Shown here piece by piece: positions 1 to 8,626 of a stretch of DNA of 64,000 nucleotides. The stretch's first letter is position 1. The number at the start of each line of letters is the position of its first letter. The notes under the pieces were generated by a model. It was not told where the DNA came from and made no database searches. It saw only the letters and a list, made by a program, of their open reading frames with translations. The position numbers and the translations under genes were made by a program. Origin of the DNA: Odoribacter sp. UBA944 (GTDB lineage Bacteria > Bacteroidota > Bacteroidia > Bacteroidales > Marinifilaceae); contig DBDA01000051.1 in NCBI GenBank assembly GCA_002293375.1, positions 11,868-75,867 on the forward strand. Reading direction: 5' to 3'.

Positions 1-2721
1 GGAGACGTCCAATATCCAGAGCGCCAGCAGGGTAAAGAAGATATCGAGCACCAGCTCCGAAAGGATCACCACCGGCTGGAGCACGGATTCGAATTGCGCC
101 GCCAAGATAAAGTAGAGCAACAGTACGGCCACGATTAAAACAACGAGAATCTCCCATACGAGGCCACGGTTGGTGAAATAGGATCCGCTGAAACCGACCT
201 CAAAATCGCTGTTCCCGCGTACGATCCCGCGCACTTTTTCCACCGTTTTCGAAACTTCTTTGTCCTCCGCGTCAAATGTTAAGGGATAGAAGTTCCCTTC
301 CGCCCCCGAGACAATGAACTTCAGGTCCTGCCGGCGGGTTTCGCGAAAAAAGGTGCTGAGCGGAATATCCAATCCGGATCGTCGGATCGATGCCTCTTCC
401 AGTATCTCCGCGAGGCTCGACCGGTTATCGCCCACCACCACCGGTACGGGAAACTTACCCTGCATCAGGGTAAAGATCGTATTGTCGTTGAGCGAACTGC
501 GGAGTACGCCGGTCAATTCGCCGAAGGAAACGTCGTACAGCGCCATGACGTCGGGCCGACCCACAAAGAGGATGTACTCCTCCCAGGCTACCGGGTCGAT
601 CTCTGTTCCGGGAAGCCCTGCCGCTATCACCGCCAGCAGGGAGTCGAGTTTCACAGGATCGGGCGCCTGTCCGTCGGTAGAGCGCAAACGCGCCACCAAT
701 TTTGACTCTTTATCGGCAAATACCACTTCGAAAATATTGCCCGAAGATTCGAAATCGTAAATCGCGTCGGGGTAACGGGTTTTCAAAAACTCCGACACGG
801 CCATCCGGATCTCTTCGATGGTATGCCCCTCCCGGCTGTTGACATAAACGACAGCTTCCGAATTGCCGGTCTTGCGGGTGTGGGAAAGCACGAACTGCTG
901 CACGCCGGCCATCTCGGTTATCTGCCGGGCCATCGGCTCCGCAACACCGGCCAATTGTCCCGTACGCCGGTCGTTCTCTTCCAGTGTGATCCGTTCGTTC
1001 CAATCCACGTGGATCAGCATATCGGTGTAGGTCATTTCGGGAAGCTTCTCTTTCCGGACCACGGCGAAGAGCAGCGGCATTCCCGCAAAAGCCACCAAAA
1101 AGGTCGCTCCGACAATCCAGCGCCGGCGGAAAAAGAAGATCAATATCCGTTCGTACCACCGCTCGAACCAGCCGAAGGAAAATTTTGCTAAAAAGCGATT
1201 GACCGTGAGTCTCTCCTGGCGCCGGCAAGTCAGGTAAAAATAGACCGGAATGACCGTCACGGTAGCGGCCAATGCACAGAACAGGGTGATGACGACTGCC
1301 ATAGCCTGATCGTAAAAAAGCGCACCGGCAATTCCGCTCAGGAAGATCAGCGGAACGAATACCGCACAGGTCGTTAGTACGGAACTCAGCATGGGAGCGA
1401 AAACTTCGCCCGTGCCCTTGACGATCGCTTCTTTCAACGTATATCCCGTATTCCAGCGAAAAGTGATGTTGTCGATCACGATGATGGAGTTGTCGACCAT
1501 CATGCCCACACCCAGTACCAGGCCCGAAAGCGAAATGATGTTGATGGAGATGCCGATCAGGTAGAAAAAGAGCATGGAGAGTATCAGGGCTATCGGCATG
1601 GTGAGCATGATCAGGAATGCCGACCGCAGGTTCTGCATGAATAAAAAGATGATCAGGCAGGCCAACAGGACGCCCAGCACAATGTTTTTGAACAGATTGT
1701 TGATGGAGTAGTCCAACAATTCGGTCTGGTCGCGCGTGAGGGTAAAAGTCACATCGGGATAGTCCGTTTCGAAGTAGTTCAGCAACTCGTTGATCCCCGC
1801 TTTCAGTTCGGACATGCGGGCGTCGGATTGTTTGATCACGGCCAGCGTGATGGCATGCCGGCCGTCGGAACGGACCACGGTCGCCCGTTTTTGCGGATGT
1901 TCCACCACCCGGGCCAGGTCCCCGACCCGGAAAACCCGGCCGTCGGCTTTCAGGTAAGCGTTCTCTATGTCGGTGATGTCCCGGGCCTCCCGCTGTACCT
2001 TGATGTTGAACTGGTATTCGCCGTCACGGATGGTGAGGTTGCCCAAGGAGATGTTGATGTTCCGGAGCGCATTCTCCAGCGTTGCCGTTGTCAGGCCCAT
2101 CTGCGTTAATTTCTCCCGGTCGGGAATGATCAGGATCTCCTGCGAAACATATCCGTTCACGTCTACCATGGCTACCTCGGGCAACTGCTCGATACGCTTC
2201 ACGATGACGTTGCCCGCAAAGTCGCTCAATTGCGCAAAACGGTCGGAAACGGGGAAAAGCGGATCGATGGGGGTGAACTTCTCATCGTCTTCGATGGTCA
2301 TGTTGATGTAGAAGGCCGGTATATCGGCCGCTCCGGCCTTTAGGACATAGGGCCGCTCCATGTCTTTGGGCATGCCGGCCATCGCCCGGTCGATCTTTTC
2401 GTTGACTTCGATAAAGAGGTAATCGCTGCCGGAACCGTGCTCAAAACTCAACGAAATGGTGCCGCTGCCGTCTTTGGTTTCGCTCCGGATGTCCTGCAAG
2501 CCGGCGATCTGCATCAATTGCTGCCTGAGCGGGCCAACCACCGACTCCTCCAATTCGCGGGCCGACTGTTGCGGATAGGAGACCTGTACGGTGATGTAGG
2601 GAATGTCTACGGCGGGGATCAATGAGATCGGCAGCAGGTGAATGCTCACCAATCCCAACACCAGCACCATGATCAGGAACATGGTCACGGCAATTGGCCG
2701 TTCTATCAGTTTTCGCAGCAT
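1..2721 (-). CDS. RND-family efflux transporter, inner-membrane pump (partial, C-terminus cut by window edge)
   Basis: Inner-membrane proton-driven pump of the AcrB/hydrophobe-amphiphile RND type, exporting small molecules through a periplasmic adaptor and an outer-membrane channel. The frame stays open from the ATG at 2721 to the window start, giving 907 residues of an expected 1020-1050. Visible marks are the N-terminal start MLRKLIERPIAVTMFLIMVL with the first membrane helix, the porter-domain opening ISLIPAVDIPYITVQVSYPQ, and the central helix motif GLVLGVGMMVDNSIIVIDNI, whose Asp belongs to the proton relay. It is the last gene of a minus-strand operon and starts 13 bases after the adaptor stop. 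Family assignment is firm; the substrate (drug, bile salt, other) cannot be read from the sequence. Confidence 0.93.
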   Translation of the reverse strand, partial: MLRKLIERPIAVTMFLIMVLVLGLVSIHLLPISLIPAVDIPYITVQVSYPQQSARELEESVVGPLRQQLMQIAGLQDIRSETKDGSGTISLSFEHGSGSDYLFIEVNEKIDRAMAGMPKDMERPYVLKAGAADIPAFYINMTIEDDEKFTPIDPLFPVSDRFAQLSDFAGNVIVKRIEQLPEVAMVDVNGYVSQEILIIPDREKLTQMGLTTATLENALRNINISLGNLTIRDGEYQFNIKVQREARDITDIENAYLKADGRVFRVGDLARVVEHPQKRATVVRSDGRHAITLAVIKQSDARMSELKAGINELLNYFETDYPDVTFTLTRDQTELLDYSINNLFKNIVLGVLLACLIIFLFMQNLRSAFLIMLTMPIALILSMLFFYLIGISINIISLSGLVLGVGMMVDNSIIVIDNITFRWNTGYTLKEAIVKGTGEVFAPMLSSVLTTCAVFVPLIFLSGIAGALFYDQAMAVVITLFCALAATVTVIPVYFYLTCRRQERLTVNRFLAKFSFGWFERWYERILIFFFRRRWIVGATFLVAFAGMPLLFAVVRKEKLPEMTYTDMLIHVDWNERITLEENDRRTGQLAGVAEPMARQITEMAGVQQFVLSHTRKTGNSEAVVYVNSREGHTIEEIRMAVSEFLKTRYPDAIYDFESSGNIFEVVFADKESKLVARLRSTDGQAPDPVKLDSLLAVIAAGLPGTEIDPVAWEEYILFVGRPDVMALYDVSFGELTGVLRSSLNDNTIFTLMQGKFPVPVVVGDNRSSLAEILEEASIRRSGLDIPLSTFFRETRRQDLKFIVSGAEGNFYPLTFDAEDKEVSKTVEKVRGIVRGNSDFEVGFSGSYFTNRGLVWEILVVLIVAVLLLYFILAAQFESVLQPVVILSELVLDIFFTLLALWILDVS

Positions 2722-2734
2722 ACCCCGGCGGAGT

Positions 2735-3814
2735 TTAAGGTTTGATCTCTACAACCGTTTCGTTGGCCAGGTTCAGGTTGCCTGAGAAAATGATCAGGTC
2801 GCCAACGGCCAAGTCTGCCCCGCGCTCCGTGTTGGGCGCCACCACGTATTCGGAACTGTTGTCCATCACGGTATGCACGTAGGTCCAGTAAGCTTTGCCG
2901 TCGCGGTAGCGGAACAGCACTTCGAGGTTGTCGCGCATCACTACGGCGCTTTTGGGTACCACCAACTGTCCGGGCACCACTTTCTCCACCAACAGTTTTA
3001 CGTTCATTCCGTCGATGAAGGTGCCGTTGTTGGTGATCTCCGCCTCCACCAATACCTGCCCGTTGTTGTCTACCAACGGATTGACGCTGGTGATGTGGCC
3101 GTTTATGTAATTTTCCGGGTCGAAGAAGGAAGCGACCTTCACGACATTCCCTTTTTGTACAAAATCGAGTTCTGTCTCCAGTACGCTGAAGGCGACCACC
3201 AACCGGGCATCGTCCACCAATGTACAAAATTCGGCGTCGCTGCGTTCGTACGGGCGGCCTTTGACCGTAGCCACCTTACCGGCGAACGGTGCTTTCAATG
3301 TGCAGGCTTCCAAGGTGTTCCGCGCATTCGCCAGATTCAGTTCGGCAACGTTGTATCCCGACCGGATCTTGGCTAACTCCATCGTCCGTTCCGGCACCAG
3401 GGGGTCTTCCATGTTTTCGTAACCGAAACCGATGATTGCGTCGTTCAGGTCTATCTTGGCTTTTTCAAAATTTTGCAGGGCAGAGGTCAGTGCGTTCTGC
3501 ACTTCGGTCCGGTCTAATTCGGCCAGTATTGTTCCGGCTCCGACCCGGTCCCCGTTGGAAACATATATTTTGTCGATGGTACCCGGTGTCTTGAACGCAA
3601 GTACGCTTTTGTTCCCGGCCCTCAATTTGCCGTTGGTGGCGATTTGCCTCCGGAACGGCCTTGTCTGCAGTTCCATGACTTTTACTTCCACACGGTTGTC
3701 CGCGTACTCCTGGCGCGCCAGTTCCGCCGTCTCTTTTTTCTCTTTCCCGCCGCAACCGCCGAGGGCAACGGCAAAGACAGCAGCCATCAATACTGCCGGT
3801 ATGCGTTGTATCAT
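2735..3814 (-). CDS. RND efflux periplasmic adaptor (membrane fusion protein), lipoprotein
   Basis: Periplasmic adaptor bridging the RND pump and the outer-membrane channel. The start at 3814 is chosen because it gives a clean lipoprotein signal, MIQRIPAVLMAAVFAVALGG followed by lipidated Cys21; a longer frame from 3847 would run into the upstream channel gene. The product is about 359 residues, normal for HlyD/AcrA-type adaptors. A lipoyl-like/barrel-sandwich part is visible (LRAGNKSVLAFKTPGTIDKI), followed by a coiled-coil region (residues about 90-160) and a beta-barrel. It lies 13 bases after the channel stop and 13 bases before the pump start, so the three genes are almost certainly co-transcribed. 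Confidence 0.92.
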   Translation of the reverse strand: MIQRIPAVLMAAVFAVALGGCGGKEKKETAELARQEYADNRVEVKVMELQTRPFRRQIATNGKLRAGNKSVLAFKTPGTIDKIYVSNGDRVGAGTILAELDRTEVQNALTSALQNFEKAKIDLNDAIIGFGYENMEDPLVPERTMELAKIRSGYNVAELNLANARNTLEACTLKAPFAGKVATVKGRPYERSDAEFCTLVDDARLVVAFSVLETELDFVQKGNVVKVASFFDPENYINGHITSVNPLVDNNGQVLVEAEITNNGTFIDGMNVKLLVEKVVPGQLVVPKSAVVMRDNLEVLFRYRDGKAYWTYVHTVMDNSSEYVVAPNTERGADLAVGDLIIFSGNLNLANETVVEIKP

Positions 3815-3827
3815 ATTGTATTTCGGA

Positions 3828-5315
3828 TTAATCAACCAATTTGTCATATTCTGCAGAGATGTCCGTATTCGTCATAAAGTCGTAAAGTGTCATTTTCCGG
3901 AGGGTGAAATAGTAGATCCAGAAGTTCGACAACTCTGTCAGGTAGTTCATGTTTGCGGCATCTTTTTCCGATTGTGCGGTGTTGAGGTCGGTCACCGAGA
4001 TCGATCCCGCGGCAAAATCTTTCATGGCCAATTCGTAGCGCTCTTCGGCGATCCGGTCAGCGCGCCGAGCCATCCGGAGTTTGTCACGCTGGGCATTGAA
4101 TTGCACCACCTCTAAGTAGACATTCTGCTCCAGATCTATGGAGGCCTGTTCCAAGTGAGCCAATGTGATCTTCTGTTGCGCCTGCGCCATTTTCACCCGG
4201 CCTTTGCCCATGCCCCAGTCTACGATGGGCACGCGCAGGTTGACACCGAATATTTCGTGGTTCAACAGGTGGGAATAGGCCCCCGGCAATTCGTCGGCGT
4301 TGTTGGAAAGTCCGAATTGGGTACTCACCGATAGCGAGATGCCCCGGTTGGCTTTTGCCTGCGCTACGCTCCGGTCACTCTCCAGGCGGGAGACCTCCTG
4401 ATCGATCCGGAAGGGGCCGTTCTGCCATGTTTTCTCCAATACAAAATCGACTTCCATCCGCAACTCCGGTACCTCATCGCTCTGCTCCAGGCGCAAGTCC
4501 ACTTTATCGTTGTAGCCAAGGAAGGAGCGGAATTCCATCAAACGGGCTTTGTAGTCGTTCTCCCGGGTGGAGATGGCGAGGCTGTCGTTGACCATGCGTA
4601 ATTCCAATTGCAACAATTCCGAGCGCGTCACCGATCCGGTCTGTTCGTGCCTCCGGGAGGCAATGCCGTACATGGTTTTCATCTGGCTGTAGTTCCCTGC
4701 AGCAATGGTGTAGTGGAGCTGCGCCATCGCCAGGTTGTAGAAATACCGGACGGCTTTGAGGGTTACCTCTTCCATGGATTCCAGGTACTCTTTTTTGGAG
4801 CGTTCAAACTTTTCCGGCTCGATTTTCCGGTCCCATTTGAGGCGGTTGTAGTTGAAGAGGGGTTGGAGGTAGGAAAGGGTTACGGGTTGTGAATAGTAGG
4901 TGATGTCCCGGATGGGACGGTACTGGTCCAACCGGTTCAGGCTGGAGGAGAGCGACAGGATCCCTCCGGTAACGGCAACCTGTTGGTCAATGGAGACCGT
5001 GGCGGAGTTGTTCATGTTGTAGTTGGTGCGGTAGTAGATCTCCCCAGTGGCTGCATCCTGCAAGGCGCGCTGCGAGCGGTCGAAGTTGGCTATGCCGGCG
5101 GAGAAGTTGAGGGAGGGCAGCAGTTCGGCCCGGTGGGAGCGAAAATTCCAGTAGTCACCTAAAAAGGTGTTCCGCACGATCATTGCATCAATGGACTGTT
5201 CTTGTGCCAAGCGTATAGTTTCTTCCAAATCCAAGGAGATTGCCTGCTGTCCGAAAGCGCCCAGCCCTGCCGGGAAATATAAGAGGAACAGCACAACTGT
5301 TTTTTTGAATCCCAT
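3828..5315 (-). CDS. TolC-family outer-membrane efflux channel
   Basis: Outer-membrane factor of the efflux system, a trimeric alpha/beta-barrel channel. The ATG at 5315 gives a signal peptide (MGFKKTVVLFLLYFPAGLGA) and about 495 residues, the usual size. A longer frame starts at a TTG at 5348, but that codon falls inside the putative -7 promoter element at 5346-5353, which favours 5315. The two OEP-type halves show Ala/Gln/Glu-rich helices (for example KMAQAQQKITLAHLEQASID near the C-terminal half). First gene of the minus-strand channel-adaptor-pump operon. Confidence 0.9.
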   Translation of the reverse strand: MGFKKTVVLFLLYFPAGLGAFGQQAISLDLEETIRLAQEQSIDAMIVRNTFLGDYWNFRSHRAELLPSLNFSAGIANFDRSQRALQDAATGEIYYRTNYNMNNSATVSIDQQVAVTGGILSLSSSLNRLDQYRPIRDITYYSQPVTLSYLQPLFNYNRLKWDRKIEPEKFERSKKEYLESMEEVTLKAVRYFYNLAMAQLHYTIAAGNYSQMKTMYGIASRRHEQTGSVTRSELLQLELRMVNDSLAISTRENDYKARLMEFRSFLGYNDKVDLRLEQSDEVPELRMEVDFVLEKTWQNGPFRIDQEVSRLESDRSVAQAKANRGISLSVSTQFGLSNNADELPGAYSHLLNHEIFGVNLRVPIVDWGMGKGRVKMAQAQQKITLAHLEQASIDLEQNVYLEVVQFNAQRDKLRMARRADRIAEERYELAMKDFAAGSISVTDLNTAQSEKDAANMNYLTELSNFWIYYFTLRKMTLYDFMTNTDISAEYDKLVD

Positions 5316-5345
5316 ACCGGATATGCTCAATTGAAAAATATTCCG

Positions 5346-5377
5346 CAATGTTAGTAAAAAAAAATGATCTTTTCAAC
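5346..5377 (-). promoter_or_regulatory. Putative Bacteroidota-type promoter for the efflux operon
   Basis: On the minus strand GTTG (5377-5374) is followed after 20 bases by TAACATTG (5353-5346). The Bacteroidota consensus is TTTG-N19/20-TAnnTTTG. The match is 3/4 at -33 and 7/8 at -7. It lies 30 bases upstream of the chosen channel start at 5315. No transcript data are available. Confidence 0.4.
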
Positions 5378-5581
5378 CCTTGCTCCGCCTGCGGGTTTGT
5401 ATTTGTGTTGACCGGCTGTTGCGGTGTATGGAGCCTCTTCCCCCACCCTTTCCCATCCTTTTACATTTGCTTTGCACATGCTTTTCCATTCTCTTTCCAT
5501 TCTTTTTCCCGCTTGTTGTGTGCTGTTGTAAAGTTGTGAAGAATTTGTACGCAGGATTTGTGCAAAAAATGGATTCATCTG

Positions 5582-5613
5582 TTTGCAGATTTAAAATGTT
5601 TTAACAATATTTG
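5582..5613 (+). promoter_or_regulatory. Putative Bacteroidota-type promoter upstream of the thioredoxin/DUF1573 gene
   Basis: TTTG at 5582-5585, a 20-base spacer, then AATATTTG at 5606-5613 (7/8 match to TAnnTTTG). The downstream ATG is at 5642. The rest of the 5316-5641 divergent intergenic region is T-rich on the plus strand and shows no other gene that I can support. Confidence 0.4.
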
Positions 5614-5641
5614 CAAGCATAATAATTAGTAAACTAAAACT

Positions 5642-6718
5642 ATGCTCTACTTGATCCCTGTATTTTTCACTAAACTACTCCGTTTAGAGTGGTGTATTGT
5701 AACGGTTGCCGTTTTTGTTGTTTCGCTCTCTTCGTGCCAACGGGATGCGGTCATTCTGTATGGGCAGACATTTGAACAGGTGCGGAACAGCGCCCAAAAG
5801 GCTGGCGCCGGTTTTTGTGTGGTACTTTCCAGCCCGGACTGTCCGCCTTGCAAGGCTTTCATTGAAAACGTGGGAGTCGACAGTCGGAACGGACTTTTCC
5901 GGAATACCATCTTTAATATCGTTGACGTTTCGCTGCCTGAGAACAGGTGGTACGCGCAGTGGATTTGCGCTTCCGGTACTCCGGCAACGTGTGTGTTTTC
6001 CCCTGCCGGTGAGTTGACGGCCGTGGTGGCCGGCGCTTCCGCTCCTTCGTTGCAGTGTATCCAATCCGCCCTCAACGATGATGCACAGTGCGCCTCTTAT
6101 TTTTACGACCGCCACTACCCGGTAACGGGCAGAAGTTATCTCTCTCTGCTCAATACCCTGCTCAATTGCAAGCTGGATCTGGACAGGGGCGTCGACGTTG
6201 GTGAGGCACTGAACGCCTGCCTGGAGCAAACCGATTACCCCTGGCCGGTTTACCTGAAATGTTTGAACGAGGAGAAGCAGGGGCGGCGCGATGAGGCGGT
6301 CTATTGGGCGGAACGTCTGTTGGAGTTTGATGATGTTCTCTATTCCTATCTCTACAGCGATCTCTATACTGCGGCCAAGTTTATCGTTGATCCGAACTAT
6401 GCGCCCGAAGAGGATGCGGCGCTGTCGGTGGTGGAGAAGGTGCGGCTGGATGGTTGCAAGGTCGGGCAACCAAAACCTTTTGCGGTGGAGATTACGAATA
6501 CGGGAAAGGTGCGGTTGCAGGTACGGGATGTCCGTGTCAGTTGTACGTGTGTGGAGTTGCTTGGGGCGAAGCAATTGATGTTGGAGCCGGGGGAGGCCCG
6601 AACGATGGAGTTTGAGTTTACGGCGGAGAAATCGGGGGTGGTACACCGGGAGATTACGTTTGTTTCCAACGGGGTGGAGGCGGTGAAGCAGGTAAAGGTG
6701 GAGGCGTATGTACAATAA
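5642..6718 (+). CDS. Lipoprotein with thioredoxin-like CPPC domain and C-terminal DUF1573
   Basis: Exported, probably lipid-anchored two-domain protein of 358 residues. A signal segment ends in a lipobox (VFVVSLSS then Cys32). Residues about 35-140 look thioredoxin-like: VVLSSPDCPPCKAFIENVGV carries Cys67-Pro-Pro-Cys70, followed by a strand and a TPATCVF-like cis-proline region. The middle is helical. Residues about 265-358 match DUF1573, an Ig-like fold, with the typical SCTC motif (DVRVSCTCVELLGAKQLMLE). In Bacteroidales DUF1573 proteins are often secreted or periplasmic and of unknown role; the CPPC pair suggests thiol-disulfide chemistry. It opens the plus-strand array of Cys-rich CBM14 proteins and propeller lipoproteins, which suggests but does not prove a role in their folding. 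Its GC-rich 3' end runs into an intergenic stretch holding a gene remnant. Confidence 0.8.
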   Translation: MLYLIPVFFTKLLRLEWCIVTVAVFVVSLSSCQRDAVILYGQTFEQVRNSAQKAGAGFCVVLSSPDCPPCKAFIENVGVDSRNGLFRNTIFNIVDVSLPENRWYAQWICASGTPATCVFSPAGELTAVVAGASAPSLQCIQSALNDDAQCASYFYDRHYPVTGRSYLSLLNTLLNCKLDLDRGVDVGEALNACLEQTDYPWPVYLKCLNEEKQGRRDEAVYWAERLLEFDDVLYSYLYSDLYTAAKFIVDPNYAPEEDAALSVVEKVRLDGCKVGQPKPFAVEITNTGKVRLQVRDVRVSCTCVELLGAKQLMLEPGEARTMEFEFTAEKSGVVHREITFVSNGVEAVKQVKVEAYVQ

Positions 6719-6771
6719 ACGCCTGTAAGTAAATTAGACACAAAGGAATGATTATCACTATTGATATACTG

Positions 6772-6888
6772 CCGTTGCCATGCGCCAAACACTCTGCCCG
6801 CGATGCAGTAAGGCGTTGGCTCCTGAATAGTAATGAAGGGGGCCACGAATACGGGTTTGCTGCTGATGCGGCGGGAAAATTCTTATAA
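6772..6888 (+). pseudogene. Remnant of the CxxC membrane-anchored gene (last 38 codons only)
   Basis: This non-genic stretch still reads in frame as the C-terminal end of the gene at 8627: the shared residues AVRRWLLNSNEGG are followed by HEYGFAADAAGKFL and a TAA at 6886-6888. It matches bases 9083-9200 almost perfectly. There is no upstream start; sequence similarity stops sharply at about 6772, so the 5' part of this copy is gone. The remnant has five Gs where the complete copy has six, which shows that the original C-terminus was in frame here. Confidence 0.8.
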
Positions 6889-6906
6889 ACTTTAAATTGT
6901 AATGCG

Positions 6907-7317
6907 ATGAAAAATTTATTTAAAAAGATGATTCTGCTGTTGGCAGTGTCGATGGCGGTTACTCTGTTCAGTTCGGCTGAACCTTGTCCGAAGGAGGATC
7001 CGCCGGGCCACACAGTGCTTATAGCCGATCCCTCTGATTGTACGGCATTTTTTGTATGCGTCAATGGCGTTCCCATTAAGATGCATTGTCCGGACGGGCT
7101 CCACTTCAGTGATAAGTTAAAGGTATGCGAATGGCCAAAGAATGCCGAATGTGAAAAAACAGGAGGAGAAGCAAAACCCCATTTTTATTCCTGTACTACT
7201 GAGATTCTTGTTAGTGAAGATGGTAAAACAGTGGCGTTTATAGATATGCGCGAGCGGGGAACTATGTGTGACGGAAGTAGTACAGCAAGTTGTACTCCTA
7301 ATCATCCATGTCCTTGA
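6907..7317 (+). CDS. Small secreted Cys-rich protein with CBM14 (peritrophin-A, chitin-binding type 2) signature, copy 1
   Basis: A 136-residue exported protein. Signal peptide residues 1-24 (MKNLFKKMILLLAVSMAVTL and following) precede the first cysteine, Cys27. Cysteines 27, 45, 51, 61, 74 and 82 give the spacing C-x17-C-x5-C-x9-C-x12-C-x7-C, which fits the CBM14/ChtBD2 pattern, including the aromatic FFVC and the phrase CPDGLHFSDKLKVCEWP. CBM14 normally binds chitin and is mostly known from animals. A second block of about 50 residues carries four more cysteines (ten in total). No catalytic domain is present. DNA identity to copy 2 is essentially complete for the first about 64 codons and then breaks. 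A strong hairpin follows at 7356. Chitin, or another GlcNAc polymer, is the likely ligand by family, untested here. Confidence 0.75.
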   Translation: MKNLFKKMILLLAVSMAVTLFSSAEPCPKEDPPGHTVLIADPSDCTAFFVCVNGVPIKMHCPDGLHFSDKLKVCEWPKNAECEKTGGEAKPHFYSCTTEILVSEDGKTVAFIDMRERGTMCDGSSTASCTPNHPCP

Positions 7318-7355
7318 TAGCTGTTTTTATCCTTAAATCGGTAGTATAAATTGCG

Positions 7356-7388
7356 GCCCGGAGTTGCGGCGTATGGCTCCGGGCTTTT
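7356..7388 (+). terminator. Rho-independent terminator between CBM14 copy 1 and propeller 1
   Basis: Stem GCCCGGAG (7356-7363) pairs with CTCCGGGC (7377-7384), with a 13-base loop and then TTTT. The same hairpin is conserved after CBM14 copy 2 (9667-9700). It would end a short CBM14 transcript or attenuate expression of the downstream lipoprotein gene. Confidence 0.75.
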
Positions 7389-7413
7389 CATCCGTACAAT
7401 TAAAATGTTAAAT

Positions 7414-8599
7414 ATGAAAAAAATAATGCCCTTTTTAATACTTGCAGGTATGCTGTTTGCCTGTGGGAAGTCAAAATCTTCGCACTCAACCATAGACATA
7501 TCGGAGATGAAAGAGATTGTGCTTACCAACGACAGCACAATGTTTGTTAAAGATTGGGTACAGGATGTGGAGGTGATTCCGCTGGAAACTTCGGATAAAG
7601 CTTTAGTGGGTATTGTAGATGGAGTGATCGCAACGGATTCAAACATCATTATTTATGATTGGCGGCAAACCCACCGTGTCTTTATCTTTAATCGGGACGG
7701 AACGCACCGGGCAACCATTAATCGGCGTGGGCGCGGCCCGCAGGAGTACATGCGCCTGGGCCACGTGGCCATACTTCCCGACAATCAAACCCTTGCCATA
7801 CGTGATAACGGGGGACAAAAGGTGCTCTATTTTTCATTGGATGGACATTTTATCTCCAGCATGCCTAAGGGATTTCGTTTTTCTTCTATGGAATACCTGG
7901 ATGAGAATAATGTAGTGTGCGCAACTTACGGAGGAGGAGAATCGGACCCCGGATTGCAAGAGTATGAAAATCGCACCGACCTGCTCTATTTTACTGATAA
8001 AGAGTTCGAGATCAAGGGCAGTACCATGCCGACGCGATACAAAAACAGCGGCGTGATGATAAAACCTTATATTCGGGAACAAGGTATATGTAAACCGCCC
8101 TTTCAGCGATACCATTTACCAGGCCCTGTCGAACGGCTTAAAAGCAATGTACAGCGTGGATATGAAACAAATCGGCGGGATCTCCAATCTGGATGCGGAC
8201 ATAACCAGCGAGCAGTTTGATCTGTTAACAGAAGAAAAGGCTATTTTAACCGAGGTTTTTACAGAAAATGATACGCATCTATTACTATCTCTCAGAATGC
8301 CTCCCAGAGGACAAGCAAAATATTACATCTATTCCAAGCAATCGGGGAAAGCATACGCAGTCGACAACGCTATAAATAAAGATGATGTACTCCTTTTGAA
8401 TTTAGTTTCATCTTCGATGACATCTGTTAAAGACAGATTTGTCACTGTCATTCCAGTCTACTATCTTCTTAACTCGGGTTATATAGATAAAAAAGCAGGA
8501 AAATTGATAAACGCTACCATGCAGCGCCCTGAGTTAGCCAACCTGACGGAGGACAGCAACCCTGTTGTTGTTATCTACAGCTTTAAAGGGGGGCTGTAA
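7414..8599 (+). pseudogene. 6-bladed beta-propeller lipoprotein, copy 1, broken by an 8-base deletion
   Basis: Starts as an intact lipoprotein (MKKIMPFLILAGMLFACGKS; ATG 7414, with an alternative at 7405) and follows its paralogues through the conserved blade motif NRRGRGPQEYMRLGHVAILP. Near 8079-8083 it lacks 8 bases: the paralogue has 15 bases between TATATTCGG and GTATATG, this copy has 7. The original frame then runs into a stop at 8218-8220 with an unrelated tail, while the true C-terminal third (from VYVNRP on, ending VVVIYSFKGGL) continues in another frame to 8599. The product would lose the last two blades or so. A sequencing or assembly error is the main alternative. Confidence 0.8.
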
Positions 8600-8626
8600 G
8601 TACAAGCGAAAACCAATCAGAAACAG

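Larger units (their letters stand above)
6773..8607 (+). repeat. Tandem duplication, unit 1 (gene-A remnant, CBM14 gene, broken propeller gene)
   Basis: First unit of a direct duplication with a period of 2311-2312 bases (for example 6773 pairs with 9084, and 6907 with 9219). The stretch from about 6780 to 7098 is almost base-identical to its partner. The 3' half of the CBM14 gene then diverges, and similarity returns from the terminator hairpin through the propeller gene. Confidence 0.85.

Noticed and set aside
6719..6771. Insertion sequence or attachment site at the edge of the tandem duplication
   Set aside because: No terminal inverted repeats, target duplications or transposase; only a sharp loss of similarity is seen.
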